DNA of 64,000 nucleotides from Flaccisagitta enflata (GCA_965153355.1 OZ231127.1:71548001-71612000), one strand, 5' to 3'; shown: positions 36,641 through 48,480, counted from the stretch's first letter. Notes: generated by a model from the letters alone, not told the origin. Translations and numbers: made by a program.

Positions 36641-38339
36641 GAATTTAGTGAGTTTGAAGAACAAAATGGACGCAGAAATGATGCAATGCTGATGAAAGAG
36701 GGTCGTTTTGGTCACCAATGCAAAGCATCCCTCAAAGTCCTTGAAATGAAGGATAGTCTTATGGCATATCTGGACCTTGACACAAAATGTCAAAATGAAG
36801 TGGCTAAACTCCTTCGTTCCCTGCTTCCTTCCCCTGTAGTTTATCATGAATGGACTGTAGAGGTTCTAGTTGGCTATCATTTGATGGAGCCACTTCTTGG
36901 CATTCTGTTGGATCAGCAACCTAGACCAACTCATTTGGCTCTTCAAAGTATCCTTCAAAATTTGTACAAACAAATGATGGAACCAATCCCAGGTTTGAAA
37001 TTCAGCTCAGTTGAGAGGCATGCTCTTCCAGCTCTTGAGGATGGATTTGGAAGAAAGTACAAACAAGAATGGATTGAGTCTTTTTGCAAGCATCTTGAGC
37101 AGTACAATGTCAATAAACTGGAAAGTGCAATGCAAGTTTTGATGAAACAGCTTGCTGCAACTCTGTCAAGGCAACGAGGAATTCAGTATGAATTTGGTCC
37201 AGAATATCTGGAATACTCAGCAAAGATAGCAGCAGGAACATTGGGAGAGACACACTTAAAGCCTCAAAAATCTTCACTGAAGAACTGCTTAAGACCACCC
37301 CTGTGGACAACAAAGTTGGAGAAAATTATTTTGGACATCTTTCTCAACAGCTAAGAAGCAAGGGAGGCTCTGCTTTCCAAGCTATCAGTGACAGACTTGT
37401 GCTAAAAACAAGTTCAGATCTTGCCTTTTGTAATGAGGGAGCCAACATGTTGAAGGACAAGGAGCTCAAGGCCAAACAGAAAAAAGTTCATCAAATTGAA
37501 GCAGATTTTTCAAAGTCTCAGAAAGAGATCATGAAAGCAAAGTTGGCCTTGACAGACAGTGAAGCAGACAAGCTGGCAAGAGATATGGCCAAAAATAAAC
37601 TGATTTCTTTATGTGTGCAAAATGGAACAAAACACAAGTATATTGCACCGCTCTCATCTCAAGCTGAGGTTAAAAAGTGCTATGACAGGATCAAAAAGCT
37701 GAGTGAGGCTGATCAGTTGGCTACTCTGCGCCAAGAAGTTAAGTTGAAAAAGGCTTTGTTTTCAGAAATGCCAAATGATTTTGTCTATTTCAAGCAGTAC
37801 AATATCACAGCCAAACAGATGTATGAAAATCTGCTTGCTTTGCACACAGTTGACCCATCTGACCAAGAGGTCATTACTGTTCGAAGATGTTTATGTGGCT
37901 TCTGAGTCAGTACGTACTCAGTCTGCCAATAAGCAAGCCAAGAGGTCTAGGGTACCTGTGGAGGAGCCTCTGAGAGACTTTAATTGGCCATTACAGGAAT
38001 AAGAATTTGTTGTCACATTGCAAGAAGATGGCTGGAACCTTGGTTCTGTGCAACCTTACAATCAGCAACACAGCTCTCACTACTCTGAAAACAAGAGCAA
38101 AGGATGATCAAGGAAAAACATATTGGATCTATCCCAATGATGAAGTTTTTGATGACTTTGAAAGGAAACACATACTTGAAATCAGGCCTTCAGTCACCTT
38201 GGCTAAAAATGTAAAAGGAAAAGATTTGGTCTTTGCCCTTCTTAACCGTGAGATCATTGAGGCCATGGAGACAACTGATTGGCTCAGATGGGGCAGAATA
38301 ATGGTTAAAAGTGCAATTTACACACACGGAACTCTTTGA
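36641..38339 (+). pseudogene. Unrecognised multi-domain protein, frameshifted
   Basis: Convincing coding sequence runs for 1.7 kb but changes frame. Frame one opens at acceptor CTGTGAG with EFSEFEEQNGRRNDAM and includes VYHEWTVEVLVGYHLMEPLL and RQRGIQYEFG. It shifts near 37240-37258 to a lysine-rich helical stretch (LKDKELKAKQKKVHQIEADF; SEADKLARDMAKNK). It shifts again near 37880-37893. DFNWPLQE is followed by a TAA at 38000, then EFVVTLQEDGWNLGSVQPYN. The last shift near 38062-38085 leads to GKTYWIYPNDEVFDDFERKH, ILEIRPSVTLAKN and a TGA at 38337-38339. The DGWxLGxV...YWIYP...ILEIRP pattern suggests an SH3/Tudor-like barrel. It is intron-containing upstream, so not a simple retrocopy. Either a decayed gene or assembly indels could explain the breaks. 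I do not recognise the family. Confidence 0.7.
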
Positions 38340-39239
38340 GAGAGCTTATGAGTTTCAAAATCATTGTGGGAGAACAGTCATTTGTAGTCATGTTGCATTA
38401 GAAAAAAACAGGCACATGAAATGGTCTTTTTATTTATGTCCCTCCTGTCTCCCACACTCTGCTCTCTGATCTTCCCCATGATTTCTTTCATAAAGCATTT
38501 CCACATACATGCAATTTTTTGACAATCACCCCAACTAAAACTCAAACTTCCTATTTTTGCTCATCCAAATTGTCTGCTTGATCATTGGATCTTTTATTCA
38601 AGATTCTTACTCAGTTGTGTTTAGTATCAAAGCTTTTTTTATGTACTTCATTGTTTTATGCAATTTCAATTTCTGAATAACGGTTGATGTGATTACAGAT
38701 ATTTACGTGTACTGAAGAAAATATCTGGACTTTTTCTTTCATCTTTTTTCAATTGGAGAGGTTGTGATCAAATCAATTCAAGCTAGAAAAACAGAGTACT
38801 ACTTGAAACGCTCAAGAATCATACCGTATTTGTATAATATTGACTAATTCTTTTCAAGAACGAAGAAGCTACTTATCATAAATGAAGAAATGTAGAGTCT
38901 ATGCATTTAGATTCATGAAATAGTACATGAAAACTTAAGCGAGTTTTTTATTTTCACTAAAAAACTAATATTTTGTCTCAAAAACGCTTTAAAAGTACTG
39001 AAAATATGGTCGTTTTTGTTTTTTGAGCCTGCCCAGGGGTTTTTTTCTAGCCACAGCCCCCAAATTGGTACAAACCCATATATTTTGAGTCTACTGAGCC
39101 AAAAAAAGGGTAGCAAGCTCATTTCCTTTCGGTGACCCATTCTCGTACTCCCTTAATGTCGGACATGCGGGAAGGGGGAGGAGAGGGGGTCGCAAGATCA
39201 ATGCAGACAGGTTCGGACAGAAGGCGATGGTGAAGAGGT

Positions 39240-39680
39240 GAAGACGGAGGAGGGGGAGGAGGAGGCCACAAAGTATGAACCCAGTGGGGGGTTGAAGGAC
39301 GAGACGGAAGAGGAGGAAGAGGAGGCGAAGGAGGAGGACGAGGAGGTGAAGGAGGAGGACGTGGAGGGGGACGCGGAGAGGGAGGGGAGGAAGGCCAAAG
39401 GACCCGTACCCAGTGAGGGGTCAGAGGAGCAGATGGCGGAGGCGGGGACGGAGGAGGCGGAGGAGAAGGTGGAGGGGTAGGAGGAGGTGAGAATAGGAAA
39501 CGCACGGCGGAGGAGGAGGAGGAAGAAGAGGAAGATGAGGAGAGAGGAGCGGGAGAGAAAGGCGGAGGAGGAAAGAAAACTGGAGGAGGAGCAGGAGGAA
39601 AGAAGACTGTAGGAAGAGCTGCAGGAGGAGTAGGAGGAGGAGCAGGAGGAGGAGCAGGAGGAGGAGGTGGAGGAGCCGAA
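39240..39680 (+). repeat. GGAGGA-rich tract with ~120-bp repeated block
   Basis: Purine-rich GGAGGAGGAGG sequence. ACCCAGTGGGGGGTTGAAGG (39277) and ACCCAGTGAGGGGTCAGAGG (39409) mark two diverged copies of a larger unit. On the - strand it reads as a proline-rich tail fused to the LINE frame, which I take as an artefact. G-quadruplex potential is high. Confidence 0.8.
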
Positions 39681-40219
39681 GAATCAGAAAGACAGGAGAA
39701 AGAAGAGAGAGAAAGAAGAAAGCCGATGACTTCAACTGGACGACGCCACAAATCGATGATAGACAGTTCTGTGGGAGTGGCAGGGCAGGCGAAGAGGTGA
39801 GGAGTGGTATGGCGTGCAAATCTACACTCAGGGCAGAGCGATGACGGTGAACGACCGACGCGAGCTTGGTAAGACAATAGGAGATGACAGTGGCCGATAC
39901 GAAGTTGTGCCAGGACAGATCGTTGAGCGCGGGTGAGGGATTTCTCGGATTTATCTATCAATGGAGGAATAGCGTTGAGAATCGGATTTTTGCCGAGAGA
40001 ATCGATGCAGGAAGTGACAGCGGACGTGTGAATGGATTTGAGAGCCTCTTTGTAGTTAGCTGCAGGCATGACGGCGTCGGTGAGGAGCGGCTTGACGGCA
40101 TCTATGTATTTGGACCTGAGCGTGTGTTTCAAGCGGCGAGGCCCCGGATCAGCGGAGGCGAGAGAATGCGAAGGGTGATCAGATCGAAGAGCTGACGCCA
40201 AAAACTGAGTGCCGAGCAT
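39675..40219 (-). mobile_element. Non-LTR retrotransposon 3' end (reverse transcriptase C-terminus)
   Basis: The - strand frame encodes the C-terminal domain that follows the reverse transcriptase in Jockey/CR1-like LINEs: LTRAQRSVLAQLRIGHCHLL, LSYQARVGRSPSSLCPEC, RFARHTTPHLFACPATPTEL, SIIDLWRRPVEVIGFL. The CPEC...H....C pattern is the CCHC-like zinc motif found near the end of these proteins. The 5' side is cut off at an ATC-class microsatellite (40219-40557), consistent with the usual 5' truncation of LINEs. The catalytic reverse transcriptase and endonuclease are absent, so the copy is dead. Confidence 0.85.
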
Positions 40220-40227
40220 CGTCGTCG

Positions 40228-40322
<95 letters not shown>

Positions 40323-40335
40323 GTCATCGTCATCG

Positions 40336-40373
<38 letters not shown>

Positions 40374-40453
40374 GTCATCATCATCACCATCATCAATTCA
40401 TCATCATCATCATCATCAATTCATCATCATCATCATCGTCATCATCATCATCC

Positions 40454-40501
<48 letters not shown>

Positions 40502-40557
40502 ATTCATCATCATCATCAACATCAACATCATCATCATCATCATCATCATCATCATAC
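40219..40557 (+). repeat. (TCA)n/(TCG)n microsatellite
   Basis: About 340 bp of ATC-class repeats, with ATCAATTC interruptions at 40394, 40415 and 40499. It abuts the truncated LINE. Confidence 0.95.
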
Positions 40558-40846
40558 CAGGGCTATTGATGCGAAAAGAACCAAAAGGCGGCCAATTTCG
40601 TCCACCTTCATTTCTTCTTTTTTCCAGTTGTCAGTAAAAACTAATAACGCCGAAAAGAAGAAAAATGAGAGAAAAAAAAAAGAAAAATCGAAATAAAGAG
40701 ATATGATGATCGGATGATGCTAACCGCGAATATAGTAGATGGCTTGTTTTTGTTTGAGATTTAAAAGCACCGCATAGGTGACGTTAGACTCTCGTCGGAT
40801 ATATTGATAAGTCGAAGTGCAAGTCACTCACTAATACTGCGGTATA

Positions 40847-41120
<274 letters not shown>

Positions 41121-41517
41121 AATAGTAAGAATGACAGTAAAAGCATCCACGCCAAAAACAGCGATATTGAAGATGCAGATGCATATTTTTTTTTGGGGGG
41201 GGGGGGATGGGTGGGAAGAGTAAACGATTACTAAAGCAATATTTCGCTGTCAATCACATCTACACATCTTTATCTTCATGTGCGTGTACATCTACATGTA
41301 TTAACCCGTATCTAAAAGCTACCAACGCGAGTATGAATCGCCTTTGCGCTACCTCACTCGTGTTTTTGTCATGAATGAATATCTCTCCTCTCATAAATAA
41401 TTCCTCGGACGTCTTTTACAACTCGCGCCCCCATCATGTCCCCATCAAAATCTCTTTCTTCAGTTGTCGGTGGGTTTATTTGGTTCCCACTCTTCTGCGT
41501 TCTGACCACCATACCAT

Positions 41518-41662
41518 TCTAGTCGCTTTTGCGACTATATGATTGGGTGTATGTCCGTATGTCCCTCGGAGGGTCCGTCGGTGGGTAACGCGAATTTTTT
41601 GACGACATAGAAACCCGTCGAAATAGCGATTTCTAAGCATTACCACCCCTGCCCCTGCCCAC
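41518..41662 (-). mobile_element. Degenerate element with AGTCGCTTTTGCGACT hairpin
   Basis: It begins with the 16-bp hairpin AGTCGCTTTTGCGACT, then GTCCGTATGTCCCTCG, and ends in CACCCCTGCCCCTGCCCAC. The hairpin matches the CGCTTTTGCGACTATT end of the minisatellite foldback family and parallels the GTCGCG palindrome of the GTCC-core family. Confidence 0.5.
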
Positions 41663-42116
41663 TCACCTCAAAGCCTCCGGGGGAGCAGAGGGATTTTGGG
41701 GGTAAGAGAATGGGTGAAGCGGATAAGGCGGAAGAGGAAAAATAAGGATTTTGGAGGGGGGGGGGTTGAATGGGTCTTAAAGATGAAGGAAGGAGCGGCA
41801 ACATTTCTTTCAGTTGAGTAAATTTTTCACACGGTTTTAGGTTTCCAATTGGATTTTCTCTCCTATCGAGTTGAGTGCGGAGACTGAAACGGAAAGGAGA
41901 AAAGTACAAAAATGGAAGTGAGTCAGAATGACAGAGAATGAGATAAAGAGACTTAGACGAGAAAGAGAGAACTGTACAAAAATGTAAGTGAATGAGAAAG
42001 ACAGCGACAGAGATAAAAAGACTGAAATGGGACAGAGATAAGTACAAAAAAGGGAGTAAAAAATAAAGACAGAGACAAAGAAAAAGAGACTGATGAAGAT
42101 AGAGATAAAGAGAAGG

Positions 42117-42406
42117 GTAACAAGACCGACCGGGCAATGATGCGTCCGGACTGTGTCTTTGCGTGTATTGAATTTGTGACATATAGAGATACAGATGGAC
42201 GATCTGACAGGGTAGTAAGGGAGGCACTCAAATTATGTTTTTTAATCATATAAGTTCAGTGTAGGATCTCATCAAGGCCAAAAACAGCCAAGAAACGTGG
42301 TTTTTGCACAGGCGTAATGGACGGATCGACGGACCGACGGACAGACCAACCGTCGGACGGACCTACCCTCTTAAAGAGATGCGTTCCTGACGGACGCATC
42401 TAAAAA
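42117..42406 (+). mobile_element. Helitron-like GTCC-core element, GATGCGTC subtype, full copy
   Basis: It starts GTAACAAGACCGACCGGGCA, then GATGCGTCCGGACTGTGTC. The middle contains AGTGTAGGATCTCATCAAGG and GTGGTTTTTGCACAGGCGTA. A GGAC/CGAC core follows, and the end is the imperfect palindrome GATGCGTTCCTGACGGACGC, then ATCTAAAA. It is the uninterrupted counterpart of 27262-28518. Confidence 0.7.
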
Positions 42407-42940
42407 GTGTGTTAGTATACTACATCTGGAAAAGACGAATGACTAAAATGGCAGAAAAGACGAAAGGCAGAGATTGACAAGGGATTGACAAGGGACAGAC
42501 AGACAGTTAGATTGTCTGTTTGTGACTGATACAGACGGGAAATGGTAAGAAAGAGGAAGGAGAATAAGACGATACAAAAGAGACGGAAACAGGATGACAG
42601 ACAACAGTCAGACTGATAACGACAACCGGAAAACATAATAACATCAGAGAGGCTTTTTGACAGGCTTGTACATTTTTATATGCTGAGAAGAAAATACAAA
42701 GGTGTATGATGTATGTACCTTAGCTAATATGTATAAATGGCAACATGGCAGTTTGTGTCAGACACGTTGTTCACTTACTGATCCATTAGTAATTTAGTAG
42801 TTAAACATACATGACAGAGATGTGAGGAAAAGGGAAAAAAAAAGAAGTATCCACTACCCAGGCCAGGGTTCAGGCAGACACGTGTTTGAACGAGCCACTT
42901 GGCCTGGCTTCGTTAATTTGCTCGCTTGAATATTCAAAAT

Positions 42941-43169
42941 AACAAGGCCGGACACACGGCTACCCCAGTCGCGTGCGGGTGGGAAGGGGCTGTATTTGAG
43001 ATCAGTGGAGCATTTGGGCAGGAGCAGTAAGGCCGAAAACCCTGTAAACGCCGAAGAAGTAAAGTGTGACAGACGGACCGCAGACGGACCGCAGACGGAC
43101 CGCAGACGGACTGACGGTTGGGTGGACGGACCTTCAAAGCGGGGTGTAGAGTCGCGTAGCACGCGACTA
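42941..43169 (+). mobile_element. Helitron-like GTCC-core element, copy G
   Basis: AACAAGGCCGGACACACGGC, CCAGTCGCGTGCGGGTGGGA, AGTGGAGCATTTGGGCAGGA, four GGACCGCAGAC units, AAAGCGGGGTGTAGAGTCGC, then the imperfect palindrome GTCGCGTAGCACGCGACTAA. Confidence 0.8.
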
Positions 43170-43561
43170 AATAAGCAATGCAAAACTTTTTTACCTTGGA
43201 CATTTTTCCTGGAAACTTCTTCGGGCTTACTCTTTATTTGTAATTGCATCCCCCCCCCCCCCAAAAAAAAACGGTTTTGCAAACTAAGTGAGCTTGCTCT
43301 GCGTTCGTTTCTCTGTATCGCCTTTTCTCATTGATAGGATTAATGCAATGCTGACAACGGGTTATTCATGAAAACAGCGATTATTTTCCCAAGGAGATCT
43401 AAAGTGAATAGTCATTTTATTCATTCTTGATGATGATTTGAAATGAGGAAATAATACCCTGCAATGTGAATGCAACTTACGCTAATAAAAGTATTGAGAG
43501 CTCTAAGAGCGGAGCAGAGCGATGGAGCCTCTGCATACCGACCTGACACGTACGAATTGTG

Positions 43562-43657
<96 letters not shown>
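43562..43657 (+). repeat. (AG)n microsatellite
   Basis: About 95 bp of pure AG, then ACACAG variants. Confidence 0.95.
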
Positions 43658-43659
<2 letters not shown>

Positions 43660-43837
43660 ACAGACACATGCACAGACACAGAAAATGAGACACACATTTG
43701 TACACAGAAAAAAAGAAACAAAATGACAGGGACAAACATAGAAACTAAGAAAAAAAATGAAAGAAAGAAAGAAAGAAACTAAGAAAAAAAGAAAAATAGA
43801 AGGAAAAAATGAAAGAAAGAAGGAAAGAAAGAAGACA

Positions 43838-43920
43838 AAAAGACAAAAAGACAAAAAGACAAAAAGACAAAAAGACAAAAAGACAAAAAGACAAAAAGAC
43901 AAAAAGACAAAAAGACAAAC
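43838..43920 (+). repeat. (GACAAAAA)n array
   Basis: About ten 8-bp units of GACAAAAA, preceded by decayed GAAAGAAA repeats from 43758. Confidence 0.95.
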
Positions 43921-43964
43921 AGAAAGGAACTAAAAAATAAAAAAGATAGGAACCAAGTCAGTCA

Positions 43965-44067
<103 letters not shown>

Positions 44068-44627
44068 GAAGACAATTGATGTTTATGAGGTGGAAAGCGG
44101 ACCCTCGACCTCAATCACTGACTGTGTATCTCTTTCAATGGGATCGCAATTGCTTTGAATTGCTCGCATTCGATATAAAAAAGGCACTAAAACCCATTCA
44201 CAACCACACAATGTATACATATTTGCAACAACCACAATCACAACCACAACCACAGGCGTGCAATGTAGATTTAACGGGTCTTCCAATAACAAAACAGTGG
44301 TAAGGGTATTGAAAGATAAACTTGGTATCAATAGATACTTTTAGATAGTATAGCATGACTTGCTTCGCCCATCTCCCTCCTCCCTCTCCTAATCACGACT
44401 CAACTAGAAAGACTTGGATGAGGAAAGGGGGCAAGCAATTAGGATAACAAGTCTGTACGGGGAACCATTCTAGGCCGAATTTTGGACTAGTTAAAACTGA
44501 AACCGCTTTAGTCAGAATTCGGACTTGAGGGGAATGAAGCAGGACATTTCTTATTTCAATTTTTAACTAGAAAGGTTTTTTGATTTATTTTTTTTCTGGG
44601 GGATTCTTAAAGATTAGTTCATCTTAT

Positions 44628-45929
44628 TAGTCGCGTGCACGCGACTCTATACCCCGCTTTGTCCGTCCGTCAGTCGGTCAGTCGGTCGGTCGGTTGGTCG
44701 GTCGGTCGGTTGGTCGGTCGGTCCCCATTTTACTTTTTTTATTCGTTTTATTCCTATGAAGTCATTTTACGTCAATTAAGTGATTTTGAATGAAATTAGA
44801 TCTTTTTAAGTCACTTTAAGTCATTTTAAGTCACTTTAAGTCAAATTAGGTCATTTGAGTCATTATTGAATTTTGGTCAATCTAGGTCATTTTTAGTAAA
44901 TTCAAGTCAATTTAAGTCAGTTTAACTCAGTATAAGTCAATTTAAGGCAGTATAAGTCAATTTAAGTCATTTTATGTCAAATTTAAGTCAAATTAAGTCA
45001 TTTGAGTCATTATTGAATTTTAGTCAATTTTAGTCAATCTAGGTCATTTTAAGTCATTTTAAGTAAATTCAAGTCAATTTAAGTCAGTTTTACTCAGTAT
45101 AAGTCAATTTAAGGCAGTATAAGTCAATTTTTATTTACATAATTATAGGTAATTATAGGTCATAATGCAATTTTGGGTAATCATAGGTAATTATAGGTCA
45201 TTATAGGTCATTATGCAATTACAGGTAATCATAGGTCATTATAGGTAATCATAGGTCGTTATAGGTAATTATAGGTTATTATGCAATTATAGGTCATTAT
45301 AGGTAATTATAGGTAATTATAGGTAATTATAGGTAATAATAGGTCATTATAGGTGGTTATAAATAATTATAGGTAAATATAGGTTTTTATGCAATTATAG
45401 GTTATTATGCAATTATAGGTTATTGTAGGTAATTATAGGTCATTATAGGTAGTTATAGGTTATTATGCAATTATAGGTCATTATTGGTCAGTATGTAATC
45501 ATAGGTAATTATAGGAAATTATAGGCCATTATAGGTAATTATAGGTAATTACAGGTCATTATGTAATTATAGGTAATTATAGGTCATAATAGGTAATTAT
45601 AGGTCATTATGCAATTATAGGTCATTATTGGCAATTATAGGTCATTATGTAATTATAGATAATTATAGGTAATTATAGGTAATTATAGGTCATTTTGTAA
45701 TTATAGGTAATCAAAGGTCATTATAGGTCATTATAGGTAATTATTGGTAATTATAGGTCTTTATGCAATTATGGGTAATTATGGGTAATCAAAGGTCATA
45801 AAAGGCAATTATAGGTCATTATGTAATTATTGTCATTATTGTCATTACAGGAAATAACATTCTTCTATAATTAGGCAATTTTATAATTAAGTAAGTCTCG
45901 CACGCGACTTATAGGTGTTGGCCTTGTTT
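44628..45929 (-). mobile_element. Helitron-like GTCC-core element, copy H, 1.3 kb
   Basis: The longest family copy. Reversed, it starts with the perfect palindrome GTCGCGTGCACGCGAC, then TCTATACCCCGCTTTGTCCG, a GTCC/GTCG core, then two arrays of 10-bp units: TCATTTTAAG type (about 44760-45130, with a 147-bp higher-order repeat) and AATTATAGGT type (about 45140-45850). It closes CGCACGCGACTTATAGGTGT, then TGGCCTTGTT. Copy D has the same plan with a shorter array. Confidence 0.85.
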
Positions 45930-46319
45930 ATGGAAAAGGTTGTTTTCACTGTTTAGCTTTATCCTTTTTATGAAACCATTTGTTTACCAATTTTAAGAAC
46001 GAATTATTAAAACTCTATTTAAAGATATAAAAATCTATCATGAAAAATAGTCTAGAAATAGAAAGAATCTATATTTTTCATTTCCTGGTTTAATATTTTT
46101 AGATATTTGACAAAATAAAGATTATTAAAAAAAATCAAAAATATAATTGGGAGTTTTGATCTTAAGATTTTCAAAAATTGACAATAATAGATAATATTAA
46201 AAGATAATATGAAAAAAGATGAAGAGTGATGCAAATAAAGTATCAACCAGTGGCTGTTGCCAAAAGATGTGAATTGCAGGTGTTAAGTATAACAGGTTCA
46301 GGTAAGATGCACTGTTTCT

Positions 46320-46870
46320 TTAAAATAAACCAAGATCTTGAATGGTAAAGAAACAAGGCCGGATACACGGCCAATACCAGTCGCGGACGGGTGGGCAGGG
46401 GCGGAAATGCGTGTTTTCCCACTTTTCGACTGGATCACCACGGACCAACCGACCAACCAACCAACCGACGGACGGACGGACGGACAAAGCCTCTTATAGA
46501 GTCGCTAGTCCACGACTAAAAATAGCATAAACCAAGTATAGTAAGGGAAAAATGGCATAAACTAAAACCTTGAATGGTAAAGGAAAAACTGCATAAACCA
46601 AGACTATATGGTAAGAGAAAAACGGCATAAACCAAGACTATATGGTAAGAGAAAAATAGTAGGAACCAAGACCCTATATGGTAAGGAGAAAACGGCATGA
46701 ACCAGGACCCTCCATAGTAAGGGAAAAACGGCATGAACCAAGACCCAATATAGTAAGGGAAAAATGGCATAAACCCAAACCCTGTATGGTAAGAAAAAAA
46801 AACGGCATGAATCAAGACCTTATTAAGTAACCAAGTATAGATGAAGGGAAAAACGGCAAAAACCAAAACC
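46320..46870 (+). repeat. ~40-bp minisatellite, interrupted by copy I
   Basis: Units of about 36-45 bp, core GCATAAACCAAGACTATATG then GTAAGAGAAAAACG. About eight diverged units lie from 46528 to 46870 and one lies left of copy I (AAATAAACCAAGATCTTGAA at 46324). Confidence 0.8.
46352..46520 (+). mobile_element. Helitron-like GTCC-core element, copy I
   Basis: AACAAGGCCGGATACACGGC to CACGACTAAAA, with an unusually short middle. It interrupts the minisatellite described at 46320-46870. Confidence 0.75.
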
Positions 46871-47162
46871 CTTTCTAAAAGTCGGAAGAAAAAAAAAGAA
46901 AAAAAAAAGAAAAAAACCACAGAGCAGAGTTAAAGTGAATTGCTTAACGCAACTCACAAATCAGGGCTCAAGAAAACTTTGTTTTTGAAATTCTCTCATA
47001 AACGACTTTGATTGCAATGAGCTGTAAAAATTGCAACCACTCTTGTCTGATTCTGCCTTGAGTGGTTTGGGAGTTTGGGAGTTTGGGAGTTTGGGAGTTT
47101 CAGATGAGGATTTGGCCTTGAGTGCCCTCCTCGTTTGTACGTATACATCCTGAATTCGTGTA

Positions 47163-47200
47163 ATAACACCCCTTCCATAATTAGGCGAACTGGGATGAAA
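47163..47200. mobile_element. Orphan end of the TAACACCCC MITE family
   Basis: AACACCCCTTCCATAATTAG followed by GCGAACTGGGA resembles the left end of 2677-3263. No matching opposite end was found nearby. Confidence 0.4.
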
Positions 47201-47558
47201 AGGCGCAGTTTAAGGGCTGATAGATACTAGCATGATCAATTAAAACGATGTTAAACATCAACATCGGTAAGTTTCATCAAAAAAATGACTCAAAAATATA
47301 CACAGCGATCACCTTATGAGCTCAACTATGCAAATAAGTGAAAGGTAGCGTAAGGGCCCTCTCTGGCCTAATCTCAATATGTCACCTTCTTTTCATGGGC
47401 TTTTGCCAGTTTACGCGGCTTTCCCTGCCCCTCTTTCTGCGCCACTGACTCTCCTGCATCAACTGACCTCATTACTTGATATCTGGCGAGGTTTTTTTTT
47501 GCATCCCATCTTCTCAAAATGCTGGAAGGAATACATCTTCCCCTTTGAAACATTTTTA

Positions 47559-47642
47559 GTTGCGTGCACGCGACTCTATACCCCGCTTTGTCCGTCCGTC
47601 GGTTGGTCGGTCGGTCGGTCGGTTGGTCGGTCCCCATTTTAC
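47559..47642 (-). mobile_element. Truncated GTCC-core element, copy J
   Basis: The terminal part only: TTGCGTGCACGCGACTCTAT, CCCCGCTTTGTCCGTCCG, GGTCGGTCGG core and TCCCCATTTTAC, then unrelated sequence with AAGACACTAAGAC repeats. Confidence 0.65.
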
Positions 47643-47714
47643 AAAGACACTAAGACACTAAGATAAAGATACATGTATTAAGATATAAAGATATTAGGAT
47701 ATCCCCCATGAATA

Positions 47715-47885
47715 AACATGGAGACATGAGGAAACCTGGGAGACATTTCGAGACACATCAAGGGACACATACAGAGACACTTGAAGAGACACCTGAAGAG
47801 ACACAAAGAGAAATGAAGAGACACAAAGAAACAGGAGGAGAAATGAAGAGACATGAAGAGAAACGAAGAGAAAACCTTGAAAATT
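47715..47885 (+). repeat. GAGACACNNGAAGA degenerate repeat
   Basis: Irregular short repeats of GAAGAGACAC and AGAGAAATGAAGAGAC over 170 bp. Low complexity, no coding support. Confidence 0.6.
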
Positions 47886-48166
47886 GCATTTAGAAAATTT
47901 CTTGTGACAGACCTTCCTACCAAGGGACATACCCTTTAAAAATAAAAGTAGAAAAAACTGCGATGTTTTTTTTCAATCATCACCCACCAATTTTTAATTT
48001 TTGAATTTGGACAGAACAAAAAAAAAAAAAAGAAAAAGAAAAACAAAGAAAACATTTTCATCCCATTACAAGATAAGATAGAAAATGGCGATGATAAATA
48101 TCTGATGATGTCCCTCTCTGGCCTTGTTGCCTTGTTAACGCGGATAAGTATCAATGGTGACACTTC

Positions 48167-48370
<204 letters not shown>

Positions 48371-48480
48371 AATGTAAAAAGAGAGCGAGGTTTTGTGGTG
48401 GTGGTGATTCTGTTTTGTCACCAGCGTGTGTTGTCGTTGACGAGTGGAAATAAAAACGAAAGGTTTTCAGTTGAATCAGG

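Noticed and set aside
39119-39670. Proline-rich C-terminal extension of the LINE protein
   Set aside because: The GGAGGA tract keeps the frame open by chance. Known relatives end shortly after the VEVIGFL-type segment.
45140-45860. Possible CRISPR-like or satellite array
   Set aside because: Units are 10-bp direct repeats without spacers inside a eukaryotic mobile element.
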